Source: Mesodorylaimus sp. YZB2_4
Lineage: Eukaryota; Nematoda; Enoplea; Dorylaimida; Dorylaimidae
Direction: 5' to 3'
Length of the DNA stretch: 64,000 bases
Assembly (NCBI GenBank): GCA_030248295.1
Contig: JASANH010000782.1
Location: 226,093 to 290,092 of the forward strand
The position numbers and the translations under genes were made by a program. Under the pieces are notes generated by a model. That model had not been told where the DNA came from. It did not search any database and was given only the letters and a program-made list of their open reading frames with translations. Shown one piece after another: positions 33,501 through 43,786 of this stretch (positions are counted from its first letter, which is position 1; each line of letters opens with the position of its first letter).

Positions 33501-33822
33501 TAAACACTGCTATGGGCGGAAAACATGAAAATGATTGAACTTGTAATTTAGGATATTATCGATAAGGAGAAAGAATTAAAGAAATTGGATGATAAGAAAG
33601 AGAAAATTAAGCAGCAAATTGAGAAAGTGGTGAACGCAATGTCGATTCCTGATTACGAGACCAAAGTGCCCGAAGATGTTCGAAAGGCGAATGATGAAAA
33701 GGTGGGTAAGAATTTCTTGATTTGATTAGAAGTTTTTTGAGATATTTTTCTTTCAGAAGCAGCAGTTGGAAGGCGAAGTGAAACATTTGAGTGAAGCGAT
33801 CGAAGGATTGTCGATGATGTGA
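21552..33822 (+). CDS. Valyl-tRNA synthetase, cytosolic type
   Basis: This enzyme charges tRNA-Val with valine. Twenty-three exons join in phase to 1069 aa: 21552-21752, 21844-21937, 21991-22091, 22146-22270, 22325-22571, 22626-22745, 25906-26014, 26425-26604, 27645-27769, 27828-27931, 28557-28800, 28950-29055, 29667-29737, 29793-29918, 29997-30101, 30156-30303, 31132-31259, 31345-31500, 31749-31961, 32041-32155, 32573-32748, 33552-33701, 33757-33822. The class-I signatures are HLGH (residues 158-161) and KMSKS (665-669). The editing domain ([10 protein letters not shown]) spans exons 7-10, and a C-terminal coiled coil fills the last two exons. The N-terminus is a Lys/Ala-rich extension; the GST-like domain of vertebrate VARS1 is absent. 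No mitochondrial presequence is evident. All junctions are GT-AG. Exon 2 uses the weak acceptor TTTAAG, the only one that avoids a stop. Intron 6 (3160 bp) carries nested transposons. Confidence 0.95.
22857..22869. repeat. 13-nt G homopolymer in VARS intron 6
   Basis: Thirteen G in a row. Other tracts in the same gene are C11 at 26632-26642, C15 at 26951-26965, G13 at 29951-29963 and G9 at 32994-33002. Those at 26632 and 29951 lie only 28 and 33 bases after a splice donor. Confidence 0.85.
23895..25376 (-). mobile_element. 1482-bp Mutator-like (MULE) element with sub-repeated termini
   Basis: The element is bounded by an exact 9-bp direct repeat, CGGCTGAAC (23886-23894 and 25377-25385), the duplication size of Mutator-like transposons. 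Terminal inverted repeats of about 80 bp or more (23895-24030 and 25225-25376) consist of a roughly 15-bp unit, GACCGCG plus a variable spacer plus an A-run, repeated about seven times per end. Inside lies a FLYWCH/MULE transposase fragment on the minus strand. It interrupts an older element within VARS intron 6 and leaves the host exons intact. The perfect duplication suggests a fairly recent insertion. Confidence 0.85.
24303..25193 (-). pseudogene. Truncated MULE transposase with N-terminal FLYWCH zinc finger
   Basis: A 296-aa open frame starts at the ATG at 25193. Residues about 36-95 form a FLYWCH zinc finger: [21 protein letters not shown] and DHNH carry the Cys/His ligands. From about residue 205 it enters the MULE DDE domain with the first Asp ([10 protein letters not shown]) and the second (MTDYEQAA). 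It then stops, so the region with the third acidic residue and the C-terminus is missing. It is unlikely to transpose DNA itself, though it could still bind it. The frame has no internal stop, so decay is recent or the shortened protein is kept. A domesticated FLYWCH regulator is an alternative, but its place inside an intact element argues against that. Confidence 0.75.
26137..26290. repeat. Inverted pair of tRNA-like T-arm sequences in VARS intron 7
   Basis: On the minus strand GTTCGATACCCACTCGGGC (26137-26155), and on the plus strand GGGTTCGATTCCCACTCGAG (26270-26289), both have the T-loop consensus. They face each other at the ends of a ~150-bp segment. Neither has a full cloverleaf. They look like relics of tRNA-derived repeats in opposite orientation. 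Confidence 0.45.
28033..28273 (+). repeat. 17-bp minisatellite in VARS intron 10
   Basis: About 14 tandem copies of GATCGGTTAAACAGTTT. The central units (about 28140-28240) are nearly identical and the outer ones diverged (GGTTGAACA, TTTAATC, GATCGATC variants). Each unit carries a GATC. The gradient from clean centre to diverged edges is what replication slippage or unequal exchange would leave. It is not a CRISPR array because there are no spacers. Confidence 0.9.
28861..28905 (-). pseudogene. tRNA 3'-half-like fragment in VARS intron 11
   Basis: The reverse complement gives CTTGGAAATCCAGCGGTGCG followed by a GAGTTCGATTCACACTC T arm. This resembles the anticodon arm, variable region and T arm of a tRNA. 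The 5' half does not fold, so it is a relic. Confidence 0.4.
29077..29383. mobile_element. Palindromic ~307-bp MITE (copy A) in VARS intron 12
   Basis: The element begins ACTTAAAG and ends CTTTAAGT. Its two halves are inverted copies of about 120 bp with shared AATCGATGT and GTGCTAAATCTGAATAT-type blocks. Copy B lies at 32909-33205 in another intron of the same gene, and a half copy at 52330-52500. It has no coding capacity. Confidence 0.75.
30400..30610 (-). repeat. Cluster of tRNA-like T-arm sequences in VARS intron 16
   Basis: Three minus-strand T-arm motifs occur within about 200 bp: GCGGGTTCGATTCCCGC (30405-30421), a GGTCCGATTCCCGCTC copy near 30483-30498, and a GGGTTCGATTTCCC copy near 30578-30592. 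A plus-strand GGGTTCGATCCCC lies at about 30908-30920. None belongs to a complete tRNA. The cluster suggests repeated insertion of tRNA-derived repeats. Confidence 0.45.
32416..32481. repeat. 66-bp spacer-less palindrome in VARS intron 20
   Basis: Two 33-bp arms meet at AGGCCT with three mismatched positions (32423/32474, 32435/32462, 32438/32459). The arms contain TTGCCGCGCG and GATACTCAGG. The transcript would form a tight hairpin inside the intron. Its origin is unknown. Confidence 0.8.
32909..33205. mobile_element. Palindromic MITE (copy B) in VARS intron 21
   Basis: Same order of blocks as copy A at 29077: an AAAGTGCA-type end, TCGATGT, AATATTG, GCACTCACGTTTT, TTCTGGACC and the inverted second half ending CTCGTCTTTGAAG. 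It carries more substitutions and a G9 tract (32994-33002). Confidence 0.7.
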
Positions 33823-35690
33823 GAAGAGGCAGTGTTAATGTGCAGCTGGGAGAATATTGCTGTGCTGTTATGTTGTTGGTGATAGGTGGATTTTCTATTG
33901 TTTATTTGTGGTACTGGTATGAAAGGTAACATTTAAAGGATTCTTGCGGTGGTATCTTTTTCTGGTTGTTGGTTTCTGTGCAGCTGTGACTCCTACGAAA
34001 CATAAAGCTAGCGGAAAATTTTGTATTCACCGTGATAACGCCTTTCACGCATTTTGAAAACGTGGGAACATGAAAATTTTGGGACAAACGGAAACCTGAG
34101 ACTGCGTTCTGAGGTTTCAGATTTTGAATCAGCCGCCTTTTTTGTGTACCTGCTGATCAAGCGAAAAAAGTGCTGGAGAGCGTGCAAAAAATCGAATTTT
34201 TGCCCAGAAATTTTTCTTTCCGTTGTACAAATTATGACAATTGTCTGCGGACTGAAGATGGATGTAAAAGATTCTACAGTAGTAAAAAGTAACGAGACAA
34301 AAAATTTACTCTTGTACTACAATTTTTTCAATAAAGCCCAAATTCTAAAACGATAAGCATAAATTTTAAGGCAAAATTTAATGTACTACTGACCAGTAAT
34401 TTCTAAAAATTACCTACTGTAAAATCTGATGGAAAATCTAATAATCGTTCGAATATGTCTAAAAAACCTCCGAAAAATCCTACGCATAAATTTTTATCAA
34501 AAAATTCAACATGTCACAATTAAACGGTTTTAAACTTTCTCATAACCCTATTCTTAGTTCTTATCACACTTCATCTTCGAAGTATACAAAGTACGATATT
34601 TTTCGGCTCCTACGCTCAGGGCAGGAATAGGAATACTGTAAAGACGCAGCAGTTCGCATGTTATAGTCAAAATATGAAAATAAAACCAAGACTTCTTCCC
34701 CGAGAATGGATGGATTATATAAAAATAAAATATAGTTGTAGACGCATAATGTTAATTTCCCAAAAAATCTATAATAAACTCTTGAAATATATCCATTCTC
34801 GTCGAGATATAAAACTAGAAATTTCAACACATAACAGGATTTTAAGCAATAAAAAATATATCTGCTCCTCTGGTTCATTTTCAAGTGATTTTTGACTAAT
34901 AAAAATGATCACGAAGTGTTTTATGCAAATAAAGTGCGATTATATCACATGACAAAAAACGCGTAGGACGCAATATAACGCGCAAAATACAGCATACCAC
35001 ATAATATTCGAAAAATTCACGACTAATCTAATCCAAACTATATGATATACAAAAGCTTACTAAACCGCACGACACGTGTATAAAGTTGGTGCTCGCGTAT
35101 ATTCCATGTATAACTAACGCCGGGAGCGGACGCAGGGCGATCCGGCGCCATACCCGCGTCGTAGAACTTGTAAAAAAATATATTAGTTTTTGATTTAAAA
35201 ATCAAAATTTTCTTTGTTTTTATTTTTTTTATAAATGTGTCACGGAAAGCCATAAATAATTTGAGTGATAGAAAAGGGACGCGTGCACGAATGCAAAAAT
35301 TTCACGCTAGAAAAAGCAGTGTCTTGTATTTTGTACATTTCGCGAAAAAATTAAGACCCAGTAGAATGAAATTTTAGCAAAATGTGATTTCGAAGGAGTA
35401 AATGCGGACGAGTGAGAGTTTCCATAATTTTGTGCGATCTGAAAAAAAAGAATAATTTTTTATCATGAATAAAAGAGATTTTTAAGTCAATGCTTAAACT
35501 ATAGCATAGGGGGCTGGGCTGGGCTGGGCGTGGTCCAGGCCGTGTTTGCAAGTCCCGCGTGCAAGTCTACAACACAGCACAGCTCATGAGACAGCTGCAC
35601 TTTCATCAACAATCGGTCGATTAAGTTTTCCTAGTGCAAACTTTTCATAGCTTTCATTTACTATGCAAATGATTTAAAACCGATTTCTAG

Positions 35691-36048
35691 AACCGCAACT
35701 TATTGGCAGCTGAGAGAATATTTGATTTTGGAAAATGCACTTGCGCACACAAACGCAAAAATTACTACTCAAGCGTTGGAACAGGAGTTGACGTTGCGCG
35801 TGTTGACTTTGGATAGAATACTCAATGACTCAACCATTCTGCACTTTCTGCAGTTGCGTAATTTTAGGCTGGCAAATGGCATGGGTCGAAAAATGCAGCT
35901 ACTCCAGGACTGGGCTTCCTCGGCACAGCTGCACGCACTGGAATTTAAAAAGCGCACACTGCGTGCAGGCGCCACCTATTGCAATGCAGCCCTGTGCGGA
36001 CCCATTTGTCTGCGAGACGCGGCAAATCTAGACTTTGCGCAACCCCAG
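35691..36048 (+). CDS. Possible orphan coding exon, unknown product
   Basis: After a good acceptor (GATTTCTAG) the frame runs open for about 119 codons to a possible donor (CCCAG/GTGAAA). The predicted peptide has YWQLREYLILENALAHT early and YCNAALCGPICL near the end, with sensible amino-acid use. I do not recognise a family. A diverged inverted copy of the last ~60 bp (encoding YCNATLSRPPCL) lies at 36232-36290 on the minus strand, so this may be transposon-derived and not a host gene. No partner exon was found. Confidence 0.25.
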
Positions 36049-36327
36049 GTGAAATGAGTGCATGCATTGCAGAGCGACTTGTTAGTTAGCTGGACGCACC
36101 TACATTGAGGTCTTTGTTTGAGCAGATATGCAGAGCAAGAAATTGACATTTGAAAAAGTGAGAGAGGTTTTAAAATAAAGCAAAACAGATAATGTTTTGA
36201 TACTTGAAATCACATTTTATGAGATGTTCCCGCGTGTTGCAGACAAGGAGGTCTGCTCAGGGTTGCGTTGCAGTAAGAGACCAAGTGAGGTGTGCGGCTT
36301 ATTGCTGCAGGTATAGGGTACAGACTT

Positions 36328-36590
36328 TTCTTGAATTTTGCCTTAGCGGGGTCTAGCAGACATGTAGCGGCGCGAAATACACCGCGATTATAATGACAAA
36401 TAAATTTAATTCGCTTCAATTTCATTTTTCGTAAAAAATTTAATTTGTTTTTTGTTCCATTTCGGACACTGGCCTCGGATGACGTTATACGGGGTGCACA
36501 CACGCCATACCCCAGTCAATTGCGATCCATTCCGCACCGCTACATGTCTGCTGGAGCCCGCGAAGCCGAAATTCAAGAAAAGCCCATGTC
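36328..36590. repeat. Inverted repeat with ~58-bp arms
   Basis: The left arm (about 36328-36385) with CTTTTCTTGAATTTTGCC and AGCAGACATGTAGCGG matches the reverse complement of about 36533-36590 with several changes. The ~147-bp loop is AT-rich and non-coding. It is probably a small MITE or decayed fold-back element. Confidence 0.6.
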
Positions 36591-39189
36591 CTATGTGCAA
36601 TAGACAGTAGCAGCAGTGGCAGCATGCATGCGTTCATGCTGAAATCGTACGAAAATTTCGAAAAATTTTTTGAAAACGACAATTTTCAGCGCATTGCAAC
36701 TGGAAATTGGCGTTGTCAGAGGAATATGTGCAGCTTTTTCTTGTGCATTTTTCAAACTTTTTTAAAATATTGACCCAAAGTAAGGGTTGTAGCATTTATT
36801 CTTCGTCTATGATTCACGATCAGACCTAGAAATATCGAGTCAAAAAACTATCTGATCTTCGCAAATGATCTACTAGCGGAGTTACCAGCCAATCTAAGAC
36901 ATACATCTCCAGCCGAAACCCAAGGCGTCCTAGAGTCTGCAAGGTTGGAGTGATAAGGCCCTGCTCAAAAATTATTTTGTATCCTATAACATGCGGGCAC
37001 GATTCTTATCGGACGCCTCGCCAGCACAAATTTTTTGTCTGACTACAGCATTTAAAAACCTTTTATGTGCAAAGACCAGTTGGAAGATCGTCATCGCATC
37101 TTCAAGGCCGTGTAGAATAAGATGAGTAGAAATGTATGAGACTGGTTCTTGTGACGAGTATGGGCTTTTGTGAAAGTGCTGAGGGTGGACTAGTTCCTCT
37201 TCCGCTTTACCAGTCCCTTTCCTAGCTGCCTCTATTATTCCAATACTGCCAGTTCAAACAAGACATTCACTCGAGCTCTCGTTTTCTAACTCACCTTCAA
37301 ACTTAATCCACCCACGCCAAGTATACTTTTCTAGCCAGCCAGCCCGGCGTGAGTGCACTTTTTACCTGTCTCATACCCTCCTCCCCCACATCAACCAATA
37401 TGCACTTACTTAGATTCGATTTTATATGCATCCATATTAAGGATAAAAGGTTGCCGATGTGGAAAGATGATGAAAAATGTTAGGCTGAAAACAGATTTCA
37501 TTTTTTCTTTTCTGTCAGAATCGTCAAAGTTTCAGGTCATCGTGTTTTCTAATATATATTCCAATTTTAATCAAACGCATAGATTTTAGATTTATAGAAA
37601 ATAAGTGCAAGGAATCCTGGGATTTGTCAGCTCCTTCTGGTCACATTTTATTGATTACTGAAATGTGACCAGCAAGTGTAAACTGCCTCACCAACCAACC
37701 ATCTTTAAGGCAAACCCTCAAAGAATTTTGCTCACTATTGTACCTGCTTGCTTATCAGGCTGAATGGCGGGAATTCGAATTTGAATCAATTTATGGTACT
37801 TACTTTATTATATTTTGATGTCCAGTCAATCAAATGGCAGAAATGTCGTGGCATGTAAACTCTGACTGCCCAGTGCTCGAAATTGGTTGACCAAAGCAAG
37901 GAAAGTCTGATTAGCCAAAAATTGAAAAGTTTCGAGTTGTGATGATTGAAAAGCAATGTTTGACATAAATATTTGAAATGAGGGATGGGTGGTCGTAATG
38001 ACGATGCTAATATGTACATATCTATACAAGAGAGCAGCCCATGCTCGGAGGGTTGCACGTTTTCACAACCTCTTCTACATCTTTTTCCACAACTACTAAA
38101 TGCCAGCCGGCAAAGAAAAGAGACACGTTGCAATGGCAGCCAGGAGACACTGGCCGACTGGCTGCCTGCTTTGGTACCAGTCAGGCAAGCAGTCGACAAA
38201 AAGTACTAGCAAAGATGAAGGCTGCCTATTCGAACGCACCAAAGCCAGTCACAGCCTTTGCCAGCCAGCAACGAGCGAGCTCTTTGCTCAAGCGGCGGCG
38301 AGAGCAGTTGGAGAGAAAGAAGATAGTGGATGCCTTTGCGCAACCACTACGCTCGCTCCGACTAGCCTGTTTCAAGAGCGAAAGTAGTAGTGTAGGCCGT
38401 GCTAGCGAAAAACTACTGGCCTAGCACATACGCTGCGCCCAGCCCGTTTTGCGTCACAGACCCGTTTCCGCCCCAAACGCGCTGCCTATAGCATTAGGAT
38501 ATGGGACACGTATGGACGTAACTAAGGCCCAAAGGCCCCACCAAGAACCATGCTGGCAAAGTTTCTCGTCAGCCTTGCGCCCACTGCTAGAAGCCAGCTG
38601 CTGTGGCCTAACGACATCGCCATGACGCCCCTATCGATTCGTCCGCTGAACATACGACTGTGCAGGGATTTTTGATGAGTATCTGCAAAAAGCTTCGAGG
38701 CGAGGAAAAAATAAATGCTGATGAGGAAAATAAGACGATGAAGGAGAAAAATGAGGGACAAGAAGGGACAGATGGGGGTCGAATGTAGGACTGCTGTCTC
38801 TACGAGACGAACATTGATTTCACTTGCGACCAGACATGTGCTCGCCTTGAAGGAATATAAAAGACGTAACTGATAAAATACATATGAAAGGCCTTGATGA
38901 TAATCATATACTCTTATTTTATGCCTTCGTATTGGAAACAGCATAAATACTGTAGGATTAGGAAAACGCAGTTATCAGTTTTGAATTTCCCGCCTTCGCC
39001 GCTTATGGCAAGTGAGATAACGTAGATAAAAAGTACTAAATAAGCCAGGCTAAAAATAATTATGCCGGGGAGAATATCCATGATGGCTACAAAAATATAG
39101 CCTCATAATCAATTTTACTTATAATTTCAGCGGACAAACAACAAGGAAAAATGCTTTGGCAATAGTTTGATCACAAAAGTCACAAGGTT

Positions 39190-39490
39190 ACCTCGCCAAC
39201 CGCCGGGCGGAACTTGGCATAACTCGCCCAGATCGGATCATATACGATAAGTTTTGGATCGGAACGTGTGAAATCCTGTAATTTTTTTGAACAATAAAAA
39301 GTTTATCAACTTTTTTCGAAAGGCAATGATAAACACACTGTACGCACTCATTATCATGGGACCATGGCACAAGCAGCGCCCATCTCAAGGCTCCGCCACA
39401 TTGCTCATCATGGATTACTGTACTTTACAAGATGAAGTAAGATCCCATCAATAAAGCTTGACTTATCTGTGCAAGCGTTGCTCATTAATG
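39190..39490 (+). repeat. Copy of the GGATCGGATC-ended element
   Basis: AGATCGGATCATATACG and TTGGATCGGAACGTGTGAAA are followed by the inner block TTATCATGGGACCATGGCAC and CTCATCATGGATTACTG. The order matches the copies at 17758 and, inverted, 9640. Together with right-end-type sequence at 41818-42062 it may bound a ~2.9-kb element. Confidence 0.55.
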
Positions 39491-40148
39491 ACCAGAAGTA
39501 AAGATAATTCGGTGCATGGAGAAACATACAGTATATACTGTATGTAGTTTATAACTTAGGTTCTTTTCATTTGGTATCTATCTAATAAGAAATGCACGAT
39601 TGGCCGTTTAAAATTTTGTCGTTATTTCTGAGGAGATCAATGACATCTTTTAAAAGTATTCTGCACATGCACTAAATCAATTGGGCTTAAAAATTCAAAT
39701 CCATTAATCACCCCCGACCCCAGTCGAACGCTACTTTCTAGGAATCTCGCGTAGTGGGCCGAGCTTGGAGTGGAGAGGAAGGGTTCAGTGTCCAGGCCAG
39801 CTCAACATGGGGACCCCCTACCCCCCTCCCCCCTTGCCCATACTTGGAACATGCCTTGCTTTTAGAAACCAACGAAAAAGTCTTTCAGCGCAGAAAGAAA
39901 GGCTGCACTCGTCAAACGTGGGTGCGATAAAACCATCAGTGGCGCAGAACTAACAGAATTAGGTACGTGGATACTACACTCCCTGAGGATCGGGAAGGGA
40001 CTGGCCACTCAGCCAAGCAGGCTTAATTTTGATCAAAAATTTTAAACTATTGCAATTAAGAATCAAATTTACTTCATGACATATTTTTTTATTTTAGAAC
40101 TTTATTTCAAAAAGCTAAATCTTATAATATAATTGAGTGGACCATTTC

Positions 40149-40373
40149 ATGTGTCAAGGTGAGCAATTATGGACCAATGATATCAGGACCACGTTCAACC
40201 TCGAGATTCGTGGCAAAGCTGAGAAGAAAGAATTCAGCAGCGTCATTCAAATCGATCAGGAGCTATGGAGCGCGATTGGAAACCGAGAGAAAATGGATGA
40301 AATAGTCAGGTCGTACGGAATCGAGTTTCTGTACATTCGGTCGCATAATCAATGTATTTTACATGACCTGTGA
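40149..40373 (+). CDS. Small open reading frame of unknown function
   Basis: An ATG at 40149 opens 74 codons ending ILHDL. Codon use is richer in G and C than the flanks, and the peptide (for example IQIDQELWSAIGNREKMDEI) looks protein-like and amphipathic. A TATCAG/G acceptor-like site at 40183-40188 means it could instead be the last exon of a gene whose other exons I cannot see. No family is recognised. Confidence 0.25.
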   Translation: MCQGEQLWTNDIRTTFNLEIRGKAEKKEFSSVIQIDQELWSAIGNREKMDEIVRSYGIEFLYIRSHNQCILHDL

Positions 40374-40533
40374 ATTTCTTATAACCTTCTCATAAGTCTC
40401 ATGAATATTCTTACCAGTCTTACGAGCCGTATAAGAAATCTATTTTTTTTTCTTGTAGCTAATTGAATGGTTTCTCATGAGATTTTTAATAAGCATTATC
40501 AGGTGTTTTTCAACCTGGGATGCTGCTTATGGG

Positions 40534-41694
40534 TAGACCCCGGATCGGGTCGGATACTTTCGGGTCGGGTCGGGTCGGGTCAGCAAAATTTCGGGTCGGG
40601 TCGGGTCACTATTTTGAAAGATCGGCTAAAACGGGTCAAAATACAGAAATTTTGCAAGTTACTACTATAAGCAGCTACAGAAACCTTTTCGTAGTTGTTC
40701 GACTCCAGGATTTGCAGTATATGCTTCATGAATGCATGCACAAAGTCTTTCATTCCACATTCTCATTCTGCGTAACTTCCGAGAATGTCACACAAATTGT
40801 AAGCTGCGAGAATGACCAATCTTTCTGAGTAATTTCTGCAAAGGGAAGGGCCCATCTGTGAGAGTTCTCATAAACATTCTTTTCAACTCTGATGAATGAG
40901 TGGGACTAGCCATACTCTGACATAAGAAGGAATTGATAACTTTTAGCAGGTCGTAGGGGTATCTACAATCACATTTGATTCCTGAATATGACATAACTTC
41001 CTGGGTATACCTGGCTGGAAGAGCAGTATAGTCTGTACCCAAACACCAAATATGTACCAATAATAGTCCCCTTGACCACCATCCATGTTACCATTGCAGA
41101 ACAGTTTGCTGTGTTCAAAAGTGATAGTTACCCTCACATCCCTCCATCAGTAGTGGAGGTTCTGACAGGAGCTAGTGTCCAGCACAATATGACTTTGTAA
41201 GCGGCATCTTTTGTGAAGACTAGATGCAACTCTAGCCGGGGGTTCAGAAATATTTAGGTACCTATTTCTTTGTTCAACCAAGGATAAGCTGTCTCAGACT
41301 CCGAAAGTTATGACAGAGTTGTCTCTATTGTTCACGCCTATCATTCGGACTGGTTAAATCTTGTCTCCAGTGGACAGACCCTAGTCGCTTTTAGATCTGA
41401 TGTTTTTAAAAAATTATTTGACCAGTATTGTGGGAAATATGAAGGAACGTTATTGCATTTACCCAGGATGACTAGGGAATAACAAAAGATGAAGATTCGC
41501 GTGCGTGAGATGTCTCCACCTCATATTTTCTCACAGTCACCTTTACACCAACGCCACCACCTTCTGAGCATTGGTGAATGGTTTTTATCGCGAGGAACTT
41601 CAACTACTCTTACCGAATTCGGGTCAACCCGACCCGAAATTTCGGGTCAGGGACTTTCGGGTCGGGTCGGGTTGAACCCGACCTGATCCGGTGT
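40534..41694. mobile_element. 1161-bp DNA transposon with GGGTC-repeat ends
   Basis: Left and right ends carry inverted stacks of CGGGTCGGGTC (40540-40610 and 41622-41690) with outer ACCCCGGATCGGGTC and ACACCGGATCAGGTC. The flanks are an exact 11-bp direct repeat, CTGCTTATGGG (40523-40533 and 41695-41705), which contains the target duplication. The interior has no transposase or sizeable open frame. The build resembles the MULE-like element in VARS intron 6 with a different sub-repeat. Confidence 0.75.
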
Positions 41695-41817
41695 CTGCTT
41701 ATGGGGACTGCAACCATAACATCAAATTTAACAAATTTTAACATTTCCACTACGCTCACCCACAAATATTGCTGCCATCCGACTCTGAAATATTTGCAAA
41801 ATCTGAGTCATCCATGT

Positions 41818-42062
41818 TTTCTCTGGTCTCAAATTAATAATAATGAGAAGACGACTTGTAACTCTAAATATGAGCAAAAAGAGGAAGCATCAATGCAGAA
41901 TGTTGAACTCACCTCATTCATATTCACACACTAGAGAGTGGTGGGAGAAAAAGTGCAAGTTAGTTATTTGCCAACGGTTATTGCAAGCACGATCCGCCTA
42001 GAGCTTACGATTGGATGATCCGATCCGATAATCAAAAAATCACCACCCATCATCCGATCTCT
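41818..42062 (+). repeat. GATC-rich element, right-end type
   Basis: TTTTCTCTGGTCTCAAAT, then AATAATGAGAAG, then GATGATCCGATCCGATAATC, in the same order as 7690-7920. It could be the far end of the element that starts near 39190. Confidence 0.5.
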
Positions 42063-42579
42063 ACTTGTCTCACAACCCGAATCCGAATACAATGCACTAG
42101 AGAGCGGTCGCAGAAAAATTCGGGATTCGGGCTGTGAGACATAACCAATGGCTGTAACTTTTTCCTAAGTGCGAGAAGCTCTCTACGCGGCTGCGCGGCT
42201 GCGGTGGTGCTGTAAGGGCTTGGGCCCGACCCAAACCAAGAAGCCAGTATCCGCAAGTGCTTTACTAACGACCACACGCGAGCAATCACACATACACTGA
42301 CACACCAACAGGCCACACCCTGACCTAGCCAGTTGGAGACAAAGAAGGGCGGCGCATATCCTGCCGCACCAGTGCGGTCAACCCCATCTTAGGCTGGGCT
42401 CATCAGAGCGGATCCCCATGCACGAGGTAGTGAAGTATCGCTTCAGATATGGCACCTGCGCATCAATGATATCATCACTTGCGGTCACAGTATGATGGCG
42501 CTACCCTACCATATTTAAACCGTTACAGTGCGTGGTGGCATTCGTCTCCCCGTATTGCATGGGAGCGAGGCTGGACTCG

Positions 42580-42910
42580 TCCCGGGTTCAATCCCCGGTG
42601 ATCAAGGTCGGTTTGCGAACCATAAACCCTCGCTGGCCTCGCACGCCAGGCTGTTGGTGAGTCAGCCGGTACCCAAGAGGTGCTCCGAGTGGAGAGATGG
42701 AAGCCAAACGAGGGGGCTGTGAACCCTGTCGAACACCGACAGGGTTCACAGCCCACCTGCCATTGTCCGAGGGAGTCAGTGTCCAGTCCAGGATGCCCTC
42801 GCGTGGAGGTGCTCCTACAGTACAGCAGTGGAGACACACTGAGGGAAGCTGCCATGAGAGCTGGTCACCTCACGGGCTCGCTTATCACATCGTGACTGCT
42901 GACAGCTTGG
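42580..42910 (+). repeat. GC-rich dispersed repeat with tRNA-like B box and a hairpin
   Basis: It contains CCCGGGTTCAATCCCCGG at about 42581-42598, which has B-box/T-arm form. A perfect 17-bp hairpin stem follows at 42715-42731 with 42737-42753 (loop AACAC). The block ends in a GGTCACCTCACGGGCTCGCT section shared with 10215-10285 and followed by an AT-rich A/T tail near 42966. A tRNA-derived SINE of a few hundred bp would explain this. Confidence 0.45.
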
Positions 42911-43754
42911 CAAAACAGTTGGAATTACTATGGGAATATTGGGGAGGCATGGGACCCAGCCAATAAATTTTTTTTTAAATAGGAGCTGTCTGCGAAATGT
43001 TGGACCCGACGTTAACTGGTCAGCGCCAAAAGTCCGGAGGGGTTGTGAATCCTACATGGGGCTTGGAAGGTCCCACAAGACTCCATTTTTTTGGATTTGC
43101 GTTCCTAACACTCAGGCTTCGGGTCTTTTCCACAAAACACCTAAGAAGCCTGGAAGAATACCCCCCCCCACCCCACCCAAGCAAATTAAGTTCTCCTAAA
43201 AAAAAAAAAAAAAACAAACAAACCAAAGAATTTGTTAAAGCCCGCAGGACCGTAAGCGCTGATCACTGCTGACCAGTCAGCCAGACGATTCCAATTTTCG
43301 CAGAGTGCTTTCTGTCGCCTAGAACAAATAACAGTCGCTGGTTATGTCAAATTCGACTTGGCGGCTCCCTTGTAACATGCGATGCTAGTCTTGCAGGGGA
43401 ACTGCTGTAAGTCACCTCGTAAGGCTAGCAAGTGGATGCCATTCTTACAAGAGAATTCCCCTGGGAGCCCAGCATCCGTTTACCATCAACTAACCAACTC
43501 GATTAAAGATAGTTCCACACAGTCAGGCACTGGGGTGGACTGATGGGGTCCACTGTCTGCAGTACAGTGCCTCAGGCTGGTGCTGCTCGTTGTGAATACC
43601 CCAGCGGACGATTGTAGCAATTTATTGCAAAGTACTCTTGCATGTCATGTCGTGTCATACTCCATCCATAGCCAAGCACTGTCCAGCGCACTCATCCGCT
43701 AAGGAACACATAATTGACATTGATTTGAAATAAAACGAGAAATTAAAAAATGTG

Positions 43755-43786
43755 AGACTGAGAGGGATTTGAACCCGCACCTCTTG
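43755..43786 (-). pseudogene. tRNA T-arm-like fragment
   Basis: The reverse complement contains GGTGCGGGTTCAAATCCCTC, a good T-arm match. The rest of the tRNA is absent. One of about eight such fragments in the window. Confidence 0.4.

Noticed and set aside
19102-33822. Operon of vWA paralog 2 with VARS
   Set aside because: The 872-bp gap, a poly(A) signal after the first gene and unrelated functions do not fit the usual ~100-bp spacing of nematode operons.
37786-38424. Overlapping frames of 127 and 137 codons on opposite strands
   Set aside because: Neither shows a domain or convincing splice sites. The Arg/Lys-rich plus-strand frame could be an exon but cannot be supported.
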